From the NCBI GenBank assembly GCA_949318235.1, contig OX439136.1:5601509-5665508 (forward strand): 64,000 nucleotides of DNA. The letters are read 5' to 3'. This document shows positions 1 through 10,440 of this stretch, one piece after another. The position numbers and the translations under genes were made by a program. Numbering within the stretch: position 1 is the first letter of the stretch; every line of letters begins with the position of its first letter. The stretch comes from Ecdyonurus torrentis. Lineage: Eukaryota > Arthropoda > Insecta > Ephemeroptera > Heptageniidae. The notes below the pieces were generated by a model. It was not told the origin of the DNA, ran no database searches, and was given only the letters and a program-made list of their open reading frames with translations.

Positions 1-141
1 TTGTTATATTAATGATAAAAATAATTCAATTTTTTTTATATAAAATATTTTGCTATATAAAATTTTATGACGTAAAATCAAATATTAAATAATTTTTCGT
101 CTCTTGCATAATCATAGGTTTGTTTCCTTTTTAACGTATTT

Positions 142-142
<1 letters not shown>

Positions 143-225
<83 letters not shown>
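143..225. repeat. (GA)n microsatellite, about 41 units
   Basis: An uninterrupted GA dinucleotide array. The Arg-Glu open frame across it is an artefact of the repeat. Confidence 0.98.
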
Positions 226-227
<2 letters not shown>

Positions 228-763
228 CCCCTTGGGAAAAATTAATAATTAAAAAAAAAGCTTCAAAAGTATATAATAATTATACCGAATATTGTGCAAA
301 TTAGTATATTCAGTATATTTATTTCAACCCTTAAACCGAGGAAAACAGTAAAAATATCAATTGAAAGGGTTTAAAAAAAATATACTGCATTTGACATAAA
401 ATTTGGTATAAGAATATACTTTTTAAGACCTTTTTCCCCCCAGGGATTATCATTTACTTCTTACAATTTTTCCAAAGTTGCCGTATATGATAGCACAATA
501 TTTTTAGATAAAAGAAAAACAAAAAGTCAAAATGGTTTATCTTTCTTGGTGAAATTTAACCGTCTTGCCATTTACATACGTTATCCTATTTCTTTACTAT
601 AATTTGGAAAATCAACAAACTTAAACTTTTATATTGTATTTAATGACATTATTTAACACTAAATATGAATTTTTTAAAAAAAGTCAAAATTAATATATAA
701 AATATTGAAAATTTTATAATTCAAAATCGCTCTATATAATGTAAGCACTATAAACACTTGAAA
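226..763. other. AT-rich DNA, no gene seen
   Basis: Low-complexity AT-rich sequence. I see no convincing ORF, inverted repeat or second copy elsewhere in the window. Confidence 0.6.
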
Positions 764-1060
764 GTGTAGAACACCTTGAACAAAAGAGTTGTGTAATATC
801 CTAACAAACCTGAAAATCAACGTTGATGTGGCCGGAGTCATTGATTTCTAATTTATTTTCCATTCACAAAATGCCACTGGCGGTCACTGACGTCACAGCT
901 CACCTGGTCCCCGGGCGAGCTGTGAGGTCAGTGACCGCCAGTGTCATTTTGTGAATGGAAAATAAATTAGAAATCAATGATTCCGGCTAAATCAACGTTG
1001 ATTTTCAGGTTTCTTAGGATATTACGCAACTTTTTTGTTCAAGGTGTTCTGCGCCTTTAA
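764..1060. mobile_element. Family A palindromic MITE, copy 1
   Basis: The two halves are almost perfect reverse complements around a GC-richer centre at about 895-930, giving a stem of about 130 bp per arm. The outer ends read GTAGAACACCTTGAACAAAA on the left and the matching reverse complement on the right, ending in CGCCTTTAA. Three other copies lie at 32683, 47332 and 52611. The apex carries TGACGTCA (888-895). There is no coding capacity, so it is non-autonomous. The terminal TTAA resembles the TTAA target of piggyBac-type elements, but the superfamily assignment is inference. Confidence 0.9.
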
Positions 1061-1344
1061 ATGTCAATAACCAAGCAGCTTTCTGTATTTTTTTCATACA
1101 AAATTTATAATTAATATTATACATTATTATTATATTGAGAACTATAATTATAGAAGTTCTTATAAATATTATATTATACACCATAAGTTATATAGCAAAA
1201 TTAAACTACAAATTGTAACAATTAACAATCTCAATTATTAATCATTTTGAACAGACATTTAAATCAACTTTAAAGCTCTAGGCAAATTACAATAAAGAAG
1301 AACTACGTATTTCATTTGCATATAACGTAATGTAACTGTAGATA

Positions 1345-1450
1345 TTCCAAGGTCAAAGGGTCATATGAAAAGAGGTCATGACGTCATCAGAGATCAAAGG
1401 TAAAGTCCCAAGGTTGCCAGATGTCACAAAGGGTCATCTGATCTCAAAGT
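1345..1450. promoter_or_regulatory. Cluster of nuclear-receptor half-sites with a CRE
   Basis: Within about 105 bp the sequence has CCAAGGTCA, AAGGGTCA, AGAGGTCA running directly into TGACGTCATC (1379-1386), then ATCAAAGGTAAAG and CAAAGGGTCA. Several are in direct-repeat spacing (AGGTCA aa GGGTCA). Such sites are known to bind nuclear receptors (FTZ-F1/ERR, HNF4 or RXR types) and CREB/ATF factors. This density is unusual for the surrounding AT-rich DNA. A function as an enhancer is inference; no gene is seen next to it. Confidence 0.45.
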
Positions 1451-1974
1451 TGTTGAATCTGAAACAGAAATAAAACAAAATTGCAAGAAAAATAAAAAAA
1501 CATTATTTTTTTAATTGAAGCTTATTCTATAAACTACACACAAATATTGAGCCAGCTTTGAAAATGTTCTTTTGTTAAAAACAGCTGGTTATGACGTCGT
1601 TACTTGTTTACTACGTTTATACATATGGTTTATCATTGTTATTTCTTCTTTTATAGAACTTTGTACTTGATAAGAATAAAAATGTAAATTTTTACTGTCA
1701 ATCATAAATCATAAAAATCATAATAATCATAATAATCATAATAATAAATCATAAAAATCATAAATGTATATTTTATTAAATATAAATTATTTAAATAATA
1801 ATGTGCTATCTATAGCGAGATCTCAAATAAATATTATTTTTTATTTTTTTACATAGTTATGTAAAATATCAGTATAATATATAATAAAATAATAACAATA
1901 ATAAATAATAATTAAAAAAAATAAATGCTTTGTATGAAATAATAGTATCATAATATTTCTTATCTAGCACGCAT

Positions 1975-2112
1975 ATTGTGCATTATTTTTAGTGTGTAAG
2001 TCTGACTATCATTTCTCATTGTTTTAATTGTTGAACAAGAACCTACTAATGTGCAATGTTTGTATATGATTGTAGGAAATAGAAATGAATAAACATATTT
2101 TGAATTGAAAAG
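1975..2112 (+). mobile_element. Possible LINE 3' end inserted in family O copy 1
   Basis: The sequence absent from the other O copy ends with GAAATGAATAAACATATTTTG, which resembles the AATAAA-bearing 3' tails of insect non-LTR retrotransposons. There is no ORF, so the call rests on the tail and on the insertion polymorphism between the two O copies. Confidence 0.3.
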
Positions 2113-2194
2113 AAACTTCCCAAAAAAAAAAATTTTTTTTTTCGTCTCAATATATGTATTGAGACTCAAAATATGCGACTCACTTTTATCGTCT

Positions 2195-2196
<2 letters not shown>

Positions 2197-2238
<42 letters not shown>
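2197..2238. repeat. Poly-A tract, about 42 bp
   Basis: An uninterrupted A run inside family O copy 1, at the point where copy 2 has only AAAAAAGAA. It is therefore an expansion of a short A run. Confidence 0.95.
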
Positions 2239-2240
<2 letters not shown>

Positions 2241-2339
2241 TCAACCAATGAATGTGTCTTATTTTGTTGGTCAGCCAATCACTGTTATTGAGATTCACTT
2301 TACTTTACATAACGAGCTGAACTGAAAAGTTTACTATTT

Positions 2340-2550
2340 ATTTGAGTTTAAAGTTTTTACTATAAAATTTGAATTGTCACATTTACATGTTATATCTTCA
2401 AATTGGAATAACTTTAATATTTGATCGTGTTTGCATGTGCTTGGCATAACTATACTTGTAAGAAACATTTCATCTTTACTTCATGTTAATTTTATTATTT
2501 CGTGACCGTTTAGTTTGTGAGATATCAGCCGGTCACCTACAACCTTATAA
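2340..2550 (+). repeat. Dispersed repeat AA, copy 1
   Basis: It shares order and sequence with 14830-15045: a block starting CACATTTACATGTTAT, then ATATTTGATCGTGTTT, and ending GAGATATCAGYCGGTCACCTAC. No ends or coding capacity are visible. Confidence 0.7.
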
Positions 2551-2673
2551 ACATTGAATAAATTATCTTAATTAGGTAGTGAACAAACGTTTACCGGGAA
2601 TCAGTGATGATTTCTACATAAAATGACTATAAATATCTGTTTCCTCGGTATAACAATAATTTTTTTATCATTA

Positions 2674-3022
2674 TTTAAGGCATAGGAAACATGAAACAAT
2701 ATACGTTCTTTTTAATCATTAAACACAAAATGGGATCTTCAAAACTGATGATAATTTTTACCAGAATGTAAATGTGGCCCCATAAGAGAGCGTGAAGAAA
2801 CTGTAAAGTATGCAATTTGTGTGAATATTTTTGTTTATGACGTCAGAAACAGGTAAAAACTCATATGAATAAGTTGTGCAGGTTGCATAAATTGAAATTT
2901 TCTGATCACTGCTATACGGCACTGCGGGTGGTTTTTGAGACCAATTAATGTTATTTATGTAAGTCCCATCATGTGTTTTGTGATATAAATGCTAATGTTT
3001 TCATGTTGCCCATGCCTTTAAT
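2674..3022 (+). mobile_element. Family F MITE, copy 1
   Basis: This complete copy is bounded by inverted ends TTAAGGCATAGGAAACATG on the left and CATGTTGCCCATGCCTTTAA on the right. The body includes GGGATCTTCAAAACTG, TTTATGACGTCAGAAAC (CRE at 2838-2845), and TTTTGTGATATAAATG near the right end. Four other copies lie at 12150, 31482, 35284 and 36140 (the last reversed). It is non-coding. The first 12 bases of the terminus match family A. Confidence 0.88.
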
Positions 3023-3386
3023 TAACGTTAAATTAATAAATTATTTCTAGTTATTTTAAAGTACTATATAAGAACTAAACATTAAAAAAAATAATAATAA
3101 TAATAATAATTCGAAATATTTTTACTACAAAAAGTGTAAATTTCAAAGAAAGTAATAATAAATTTTGTATAATTTGTGCTGCAGTGCATAATAACTAATA
3201 ACGTAATAACTATTCCATAGAGCATAAGTTAAACTACAATTAAATTGCATGAATAATTAACAACAGCAGTGACTCAAACTTGCTCGCTTGTGGCGCTCGG
3301 TGAGGAACACAGAGTTACGACTTAGCTGCCGTCACTAACTCAGCTATACCAGCTCGGTAATGAGTAATGATTACATTAGGTGCTAA

Positions 3387-3616
3387 TAGACCGGTTGCAA
3401 TCCTTACGCTTTGTCGCCATCTTTGTGGAGCTTAATGCATTGTCCAGCTTAGGTTCAACATCATTTTCCCCTAGAAATATGACTTAGATTGAGGTTTCAA
3501 GCTTAGTTTTGCTTTTAAAAAAAATAATAAAAATAACATTTTTCCTATGCTACCTTAGTCTGTGTATTTCTGACCAACAAAATGGCGGCTCTTAAATATG
3601 AGTGCAACCGGTCTAT
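3387..3616. mobile_element. Family J MITE, copy 1
   Basis: It is bounded by inverted ends ATAGACCGGTTGCAA and TGCAACCGGTCTAT. A second, slightly longer copy lies at 54012-54307. The body includes CTTTGTCGCCAT near the left and CCAACAAAATGGCGGCTCTT near the right. It is non-coding. Confidence 0.88.
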
Positions 3617-4531
3617 AGGTGCTTAATTTTTAGTTTAAATTGCTATTTACTCTCTAATTATTAAATTAAAATGAAATATTTGCCTTACTCAAAAATATAT
3701 GTGATGTGATATAATACATTTTTCCAAATCAACACTTTTTTTAATTTGTTTTTTTAACTTTTTAATACAAAAGTCTTAATTTGGTTGTGATAAAAATTCA
3801 ATACTATGAATTTTTTTTAAATGTATATTTTTAAATTGACTCTGTTCTGTGAAAGATCAAAAATGAAAAGCTATTTTGAAGAAATTGGTTCCCCTTCCCC
3901 CTCCCCGCCCCAGACATATAAGTACCTGATAAATTTATTTGTTTATTTTTGATACAATCAGTGGCATAAATGCATGATCAATGATCAAGTTTACAGGGAG
4001 GGGAGGGGTGTGTGAAGACTAAAATTTAAGTGGGTTGAATCGAGGCCCGCGGGATACCGGAGGCCTCGGTTAAATTGATCTCAACATCAAACGAATTACA
4101 TAATGAAAACTGATTATTGTTACTTTTAATTGAGGAAAAACATGTTTTATGTATATTGTAATTTAGTGAGACAAACGTGTAAATAAAACAATTAGATAGT
4201 ATACAAACACATGCAATTATATTCCAATTAAAAAAAAATCTTACAAAGGCGGAAAAAATGAAATGATGGCACAATAAAATCATTTTGCTATAACATATCT
4301 TTTTCCTTTTTTTTTTTTTTCTTTTTTTTTTCTATAACTTGAATTAATTAGCCGTACTGTAATATAAAATTATAAGAGTCTCTTTAATAACTATACAGTA
4401 AATATTCACAATTTTAAGTTTAAATATAGCAATATAGTAAGAGTAAGACATTAAATCAAAGTTTGTTTTGTTTTTACTATTTTTATTGAAAAATGTTTAA
4501 TTGAAGAAAAAGGGAAATATGGTATTAAAGA

Positions 4532-4540
<9 letters not shown>
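3617..4540. other. AT-rich DNA, no gene seen
   Basis: This stretch holds only homopolymer runs, a C-rich patch near 3890-3915 and a G-rich patch near 3995-4010. The 85-codon minus-strand frame at 4026-4283 has no recognisable motif and the composition of random AT-rich DNA. Confidence 0.5.

Positions 4541-4576
<36 letters not shown>
4541..4576. repeat. (GA)n microsatellite
   Basis: 18 GA units following a poly-A run. Confidence 0.97.
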
Positions 4577-4579
<3 letters not shown>

Positions 4580-4595
4580 AAAAATGGTTTTTCAT

Positions 4596-4830
4596 ATGAC
4601 GATGTATGTTGCTTGTATCTCAAAATCTAAAAAGAAAACTTCAAAACTTTATGATACTATTTGAAAGTTAATAGTATAATATAACAGCTACCTATGATAA
4701 AATTTTCAGAACCCGTGACAGTCAGATAAGAGAAAAAATAATTATTTAAATTAACATGGGCTCTTATAGGACTAAAACTTCAAATAATCATAATTTAAAA
4801 TCTAGCATGGTGACTACGTACTTTTTTTTT
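4596..4830 (+). repeat. Dispersed repeat H', copy 1
   Basis: It shares the ordered blocks TATCTCAAAATCTAAAAA, TTGAAAGTTAATAGTA, TTTTCAGAACCCGTGAC and AATAATTATTTAAATTAACAT with 10195-10440, and part of it, reversed, with 11730-11830. The layout resembles the better-bounded family H element at 22387-22737. Confidence 0.7.
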
Positions 4831-4988
4831 TTATTTTATTTTTTTTATTTTATGTATTTTTGAAGATACCTTATCCTAATGTATTACTGTGCAAAATTTC
4901 AAATTTTTCTTTCTTTGCAATTTTTTAGTCAAATTCCGTAAAGTACCTAATTTCCCGGTATACAGAAGAAAGTACGTGGAAAAAAAAA

Positions 4989-5066
4989 CTCGGATAAAAG
5001 GTCCTACATGTATGCAGCTCGCCGACTCGCTATACCTGTGCGCAAAGGCAGGTCCTTTTATCCGAG
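4989..5066. repeat. Short foldback, 17-bp arms
   Basis: CTCGGATAAAAGGTCCT and its exact reverse complement flank a 44-bp loop. Part of it (AGGTAGGACCTTTTAT) recurs near 10380. Confidence 0.85.
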
Positions 5067-5199
5067 GACCTTCTTTCAGACATTCGATTCTCTACCTTAA
5101 TTTAGTAAGTTTTATTATTATTAATATTATTATTATTATTATTTTTTTTTTTGCGGGCAAGGCAAAATGTGATACAAATAAGCACTATGACGATGATTA

Positions 5200-5958
5200 G
5201 TCGACACCAAAACACCATCAAAATCAGAACGTAGCACTTATCAAATTTAATAATTAAAATGAACACATCTAACCAGTAAATATACATAAAACAGGTATAC
5301 GTGTGTAACAGTAAACATAAAAACAATTTCTATTTAATTAACGGAAGAGATTTTTGTATAACATATATATTTTTTAAATGTTTTCCCCAAGGAATATTTT
5401 AAAATATATTTCTTTGAAAAATAAATACTTTTACATCAAGTTTGTAAATTAATTAATTCAAAGTGTTAAAAAAAAAAGTAATAAATAAAAAACTAAAGCA
5501 AAAACAAACAATCCAAAATATTATAATTAAACATCCGCCGATATTTATTATACTACATCAACTTAATTGCTATATGTTAATTATAAATTACTTAATAATA
5601 AATAAAATTATTTTTGTTATTATATATAATATTTATTTTATTTTTCATATTGTTTTCTAATTATTATCGATACTTACTTATTTTAATTAAGTACATAATT
5701 AAACTAATAATATTTTATAATTATAATTTTTATTTATTATACTCAATATTATAATCAAATTAAAGGTAAATATTATTTTTAATTATTATTCAATTATATA
5801 AATTGATTTTTTTTTTTTTGAACGATATAGAAATTGAAATTAATACCCACACAACAGAACAAAAATAAATCTGCAATTTATTTTGATAACAAAATAAAAT
5901 GGTTTTATTAAATGCTTTTGTTTTAAGTGATATTATGAAACATTTCCTGAGAAGCATT
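5200..5958. other. Very AT-rich DNA, no gene seen
   Basis: Simple AT-rich sequence with several poly-A/T runs. The short open frames here are low-complexity and have no motif. Confidence 0.5.
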
Positions 5959-6271
5959 GTATGCGTTCATGTTAAAGTCGACGCCATGTTGGATCACTCA
6001 ATAACATGGACCGCACATAAAAATGACTCATTTTAGCAGTTTGCAAATACTAAGAAATATTTTTGAAAGCATTTATGATTGATAGGTTGAATTAGCATCT
6101 CAAGTGAGAAAAATAATAATAATAAAAAATTAACCACAATTTTTTTTTTAAAGAAAATAGCAAAAAAAAAAAAAAGAGAAGTTTATTGTTCAATGCTGAG
6201 CAATGTTAATCATTACTCCAGGATGGCGTCCAAGCGTATTAAATATGACGTCATGCGCATATACCCTATAT
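5959..6271 (+). mobile_element. Family I MITE, copy 1
   Basis: It aligns along its length with copies at 11187 (reversed), 48939 and 61107: TTCATGTTAAAGTCGACGCC near the left, TTCAATGCTGAGCAATGTTA in the middle, and TGACGTCATGCGCATATACC at the right end (CRE at 6246-6253). The left TIR is worn; the right reads ACCCTATA. It is non-coding. Confidence 0.85.
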
Positions 6272-6896
6272 AATTTATGAAAAGGTACATGTCAGCTGTC
6301 AAACTGAAGGGAATAATTAAAAGATCCTCACTTTTCCTGATGAGTGGACCAGTTGCAATGAATGTAATAAATATTAATGGTTTTTCATTTTATTTATTTA
6401 ATCGGGCAATAACAATGAGTGTAATTATGATTTTTTTTTAACGAAATTGCATCTGTATAAAAACTTACTATATATTAACATTTTGCGACAAATAAATATA
6501 TTATTTCCTTACGACATAATAACGCCTTACTAAAAGTACTATTTTTTTTTCTACACTACCCTGCCTATATGCATACTTTTTTCTTGAATAAAATGTATTT
6601 AATTGGATTAGGTCTGATTTTTTTTTTTTTTTTTTTTTTATAAAATTACTCAAATATAGTAACAATATTATACAACATCACATTTTTCATAAAAAGACTT
6701 AAAAATGTTTCTGTGTTCAATTTTCTCTATAAAAATAAATAGTAAATACTTCAAACCGGGGTTTTGTAACATTTATTATCATGATCAATTAGCGTAATGT
6801 AAAAATATATGTCACTTAAAGATTTATACTCTAATTGCGGTAGTTTTCTTCAGAAAAAAAATGGAATAAATAATAATAAAAATATGGTCTTACAAA

Positions 6897-6900
<4 letters not shown>

Positions 6901-6936
<36 letters not shown>
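6901..6936. repeat. (GA)n microsatellite
   Basis: 18 GA units just left of the family M copy. Confidence 0.97.
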
Positions 6937-6940
<4 letters not shown>

Positions 6941-6967
6941 TCATGCCATGATAATACTACGTATATA

Positions 6968-7503
6968 CACGTATGCCAAAAAAACACGTCTTTCCCGCCA
7001 AAAGCTGCATCCGGGGTGCTAAACAAATCAGGGGGTGCTTTATAAACCTACTAGCCAATCACAGTTGACTTTACATAATAAATTACACTGCATCCTCTCA
7101 AATTAGTATACGAGAGTTAATAGTGACCAATAAAGCCATCTCTTGATCATAATTGAAATTAATGTTAGTGAGGGCTTACGCATCGAATCTCGTCAGCTGT
7201 TCAGCGCGCCCTGAAGACATGAGTCAAATTGGCAACAAAATTGACCCTCAAAATAGATAAATTGGAAATATCATTTTTTGTTAATTAATTAAATTGATTT
7301 AGATTATTTTTATTACTATTTGCTGATTTTTGGAAGGAATTATAAATATTTTTTGGAAATTATCAGTCTCTCAATGGACTGTGTAGTCGCGCCCCAGGCT
7401 ATAGCCTGGCTATCGCCTGGCTATCGCTGCGTAACCGTGGTATCATTATTTTCCTGCAGAGGCGCTGTTTTTGTTGACTATGTACTCTCGTATTGGGAGA
7501 ACT
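6968..7503. mobile_element. Family M MITE, copy 1, split by an L element
   Basis: It matches the 151-bp copy at 11927-12077 on both sides of the L insertion (7110-7489): CGCCAAAAGCTGCATCCG, CTAGCCAATCACAGTTGAC, then TTAGTAT, and after the insertion TTGGGAGAA. The left end CACGTATGCC follows TA. It contains CCAATCA. The right end is slightly degraded. Confidence 0.8.
7110..7489. mobile_element. Family L MITE, copy 1, nested in M
   Basis: The ends are CGAGAGTTAATAGTGACCAA and the inverted TTGACTATGTACTCTC. It is flanked by GTAT on both sides (7106-7109 and 7490-7493), and the unoccupied M copy at 12050-12077 has a single GTAT there. A second L copy is at 30824-31195. The right part has a short internal repetition of GGCTATCGCCT-type units and a PstI-like CTGCAGAGGCGCTG block. 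It is non-coding. Confidence 0.85.
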
Positions 7504-8010
7504 TTTATATTATTTATTATTTTGTATTTTCTGACGGAGACGATACAAGGATAAAAGATGCATAGTAATTTATGCTGTATTTATGTTCTATATATTAGCA
7601 TAAATATTCACTTTTTTTTTAAATAATATAAAATGATGTTATAAATTTTTTTTTTTTTTTTGTTATAATGTTAAGAATTTTTATAGACTTAAGTGAATAT
7701 ATTACTGAAATCAGGCTATAGTTTAATTAATAATGAGCTTTTATCACAAACATGTAGATTTTTTTGTGTAAATTGAAAATTAGCAGAGAATATTGAAAAG
7801 TATTTTAAATTTATAGTTATTTATATCAAATATATTATAAAAAGCCCTAATTTGTGTACGTTCAATTATTATTTATGTATAGACATGTAATTATTTATGA
7901 TATTAGTAAAATGACTTAAAGTAACGGAAAAGTTTGAGTAGTAATTACTGATTTATGTCTTCGTTTTTTTTCTACATAATATACAAATTTCAGTATTATT
8001 CAACAATTTT

Positions 8011-8014
<4 letters not shown>

Positions 8015-8043
<29 letters not shown>
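8015..8043. repeat. Poly-A tract
   Basis: An uninterrupted A run of about 30 bp. Confidence 0.95.
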
Positions 8044-8047
<4 letters not shown>

Positions 8048-8058
8048 GCTTTTGTGTG

Positions 8059-8215
8059 CACGGAAAGAATAAATCATGTAATGATGCTAAATTGGAACAA
8101 CATAAATAATTATGCTGTACAACATAATAGTTATGCAGTATAGCAAAGATTATGCTGTATATTTAACAAATTTTGCTAAAAATGACCTAGCATAATTATT
8201 ATACGTATTTATTTT
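8059..8215 (+). repeat. Family W repeat, copy 1
   Basis: It begins GCACGGAAAGAATAAAT, like the V/W termini, and contains repeated TTATGCTGTA words also seen near 19480-19595, 21385-21470, 37255-37510 and 58440-58590. The ends are not clear. Confidence 0.55.
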
Positions 8216-8324
8216 TATGGTAATAGATTCATATTATTACTTTTATAAAAGTGACATCATAATTTTCACTACAAATAAGTAAGCATAAAAATCAATAATA
8301 TGTTACCTTAGTAAATTGACTTGA

Positions 8325-8900
8325 TTAACCACCAATAGCAGTTAGACGATCAGGTACTTGTCGAATACACATAACTTCCACATGTCCAATTTCATTACAT
8401 AAAAAACATACTGGACGACGATAACTTGTATGACATCTTTTTCTAGTAATATCTCTCACTCTTGTAAACCAATTATTATAAAGAATAAGTCCATTTTTAA
8501 TTAAACGATCCACATTATAAGTATCTTCAACAGATATTTCTAAAGCACCACCATAAAGTTTTCTTACAGTAAAAAATCTTACTTTTTCACGTAATAATGC
8601 TGATTTTACAAGATCAATACTAATTCTAGGTGCTAATGGACTTATAATTAAACATCTAACACCATTATTATTTGTATTTAATGGAGTAGATATTTTAATA
8701 TGTTCAATATTATTAATTAATTCATTAGGTTTAATTAATTGAATTTCACCTTTTGATAAACGTGATTTAATATTGTATTCCATTGCACTTTGAATTAAAG
8801 CATCGCCTAGTTTATCACAACGTTCACGATTATTGATGTAGAGTTGAGATTCTGGAGCAATTGAAGCTGCTTTAAAGAACTGTAACACAGACGTACACAT
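8325..8900 (-). CDS. Putative Gag-like protein with one CCHC zinc knuckle
   Basis: This 191-codon frame is the only one in the window with the look of a folded protein. Near the C-terminus is a zinc knuckle, Cys165-x2-Cys168-x4-His173-x4-Cys178, preceded by a basic stretch (residues 147-163). Such knuckles bind nucleic acid in retrotransposon Gag/ORF1 proteins and in ZCCHC-type cellular proteins. Residues 82-125 (VRCLIISPLAPRI...) read like an alternating strand/helix fold similar to the RRM-like part of Gag-like proteins; this is inference. The ATG has A at -3 and follows a pyrimidine-rich stretch ending in CAAG, so it could also be the start of an exon. No reverse transcriptase lies downstream. 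Codons are AT-rich like the surroundings. Either a domesticated or solitary Gag-like gene or a retroelement ORF1 remnant is possible. Confidence 0.6.
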   Translation of the reverse strand: MCTSVLQFFKAASIAPESQLYINNRERCDKLGDALIQSAMEYNIKSRLSKGEIQLIKPNELINNIEHIKISTPLNTNNNGVRCLIISPLAPRISIDLVKSALLREKVRFFTVRKLYGGALEISVEDTYNVDRLIKNGLILYNNWFTRVRDITRKRCHTSYRRPVCFLCNEIGHVEVMCIRQVPDRLTAIGG

Positions 8901-8984
8901 CTTGACAGATAGAAGATGAATGACTTTTTTTTTTTTTTTAGAAAGAATGTTTGGCTGGCTCAGGGTTCTTTAATTTCCCCTCCG

Positions 8985-9180
8985 TTGCTCAGGGTAAAAA
9001 AGAAAAAGAGGGGAAAGTAGGATATAATTGGTTATAATTAAGAGGGGGAGATAAGTGAAGTTAAGAAAAGAGGAGAAAAAAAAAACGGGAGATGTATAGA
9101 GGAAAGGGTTGAGGTGAGGCTCGCGGGGTGGTGGGGAGTGCTTGGTTCAGGGGGATATTAACAGGTGTGATATTTTGTAT
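8985..9180 (-). promoter_or_regulatory. Pyrimidine-rich region upstream of the zinc-knuckle ORF
   Basis: Read on the minus strand, the 200 bp upstream of the ORF is rich in C and T with CCCCTC, CCCTGAG and CCACCCCGCGAGCC stretches, clearly different from the AT-rich neighbourhood. The CCCTGAG word occurs twice about 30 bp apart. It could be a promoter or 5' leader; no TATA box or initiator is convincing. Confidence 0.3.
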
Positions 9181-9239
9181 GGAATTTTTAAAAGGAGGAA
9201 GGGTAATGAATGAAACACGTGAGTTTTGCACGTAGTAAA

Positions 9240-10190
9240 AATCTCCTTTGAAAGTACAGGTTCTTCATAATTTTTTTTTCTAGAAGTTTCTTTTCATTTA
9301 CTTTATTTTTGAAATACATATTTAATTAGAAACAACTAATTGTTTATTATTTATTAATATTGTTATTATAGATACATTATACAGTACTAATACCTCCGTC
9401 TATTCTGTATATATTTTCATTAATTTCTATAGTTTTATAAATGTGCGAATATTAGATTACTATATTATATATTATTATTTTTTTATAAATGATATTTTTT
9501 GTTTACAAAATTTAATTAAAACAAGGATTTTGGCAAAAATATCAATGGGATAATTAAAAAACAAAATATTTTTCATTCCAGTAAAACATTAATTCGAATT
9601 AAAATATTTTGTATTTATATTAAATAAACAAAAACAAGAAGAAGAAAAATAATTAATATTCTTGTAAACATATAGCATAAATATTGCTATTAATAACATA
9701 ACCATATTGGTACGGATAAATGGTAATTCAAATACATATTCCCAAAATTGAACTATCATATTTCATAATTATTACTTACTTATTTTATTTTTATCTACGT
9801 GGCGTTCATTTAAATTGGGAGAAAAAAAATACAAACTCACGCAAGTTTCAAAAGTTTAAAATAATCACTTCAGTTATAAAATTCACTTCAAATATTTCAT
9901 ACATTTCACTTATATTTTCCCATAGAAAAGATAAAAATTCAGAGAAAGATTTCAAATCCATTACACTACAATATAATATAAGTAAAGTACGCTGTATAAA
10001 AATGAAAAACAAAATTTGAATAACGGTAAATTTTTAATTACTTTCTAAAACAAATTACATTGATTTTAAATTTACATAACTGCTAATATTTGAGTCAGCT
10101 GATCAGGGGAGTCTGTATTCAAAAATTTGAATTACGGGGTTTTGAAATTTTTAAGCGCATAAGACTTAATTATAGGAGGTGTACAGTATT
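9240..10190. other. AT-rich DNA, no gene seen
   Basis: The 99-codon plus-strand frame at 9720-10019 is lysine, isoleucine and phenylalanine rich, as expected by chance at this composition, and has no motif. Confidence 0.5.
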
Positions 10191-10194
10191 TAGA

Positions 10195-10440
10195 TGGCTT
10201 GTAACTCAAAATCTTGTAGGGAGAAAATGTATAATGCCATTTGAAAGTTAATAGTAAACGCTACCAATGATAATATTTTCAGAACCCGTAACCATATCCC
10301 TATATACTGTGCCCGTGCCGTGACTATCAGAAAAAGAGAAAATAATTATTGAAATTAACATATATGATGATCTGCGCACAGGTAGGACCTTTTATAAGGT
10401 AGTTAGGACTTTATACCCTCTAATAGGACTAAAATTAAAA
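10195..10440 (+). repeat. Dispersed repeat H', copy 2
   Basis: It shares ordered blocks with 4596-4830, including TTTGAAAGTTAATAGTA, TTTTCAGAACCCGTAAC and AATAATTATTGAAATTAACAT, and ends with CTAATAGGACTAAAA as that copy does. Confidence 0.7.

Larger units (their letters stand above)
1519..2318 (+). mobile_element. Family O repeat, copy 1, interrupted
   Basis: It matches 51820-52127 almost base for base at both ends: the left part is about 1519-1685 and the right part about 2105-2318. It is split by about 420 bp of unrelated AT-rich sequence absent from the other copy. The outer ends are a short inverted pair, AGCTYRTTYTATAA on the left and AACGAGCT on the right, so this looks like a small TIR element. 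It contains CAGCTG and GACGTCG near the left end and CCAATCA near the right end. Confidence 0.8.

Noticed and set aside
104..304. Arg-Glu repeat ORF, and similar frames over other GA/CT arrays (6809-7045, 23796-23987, 30698-30901, 39371-39579, 49533-49844, 55758-55982)
   Set aside because: Open only because dinucleotide arrays lack stops. The flanks have no coding signal.
8305..8325. Splice donor AAG/GTAACA just after the zinc-knuckle stop codon
   Set aside because: It lies beyond the in-frame stop, so using it would only splice the 3' untranslated region. Not needed to explain the ORF.
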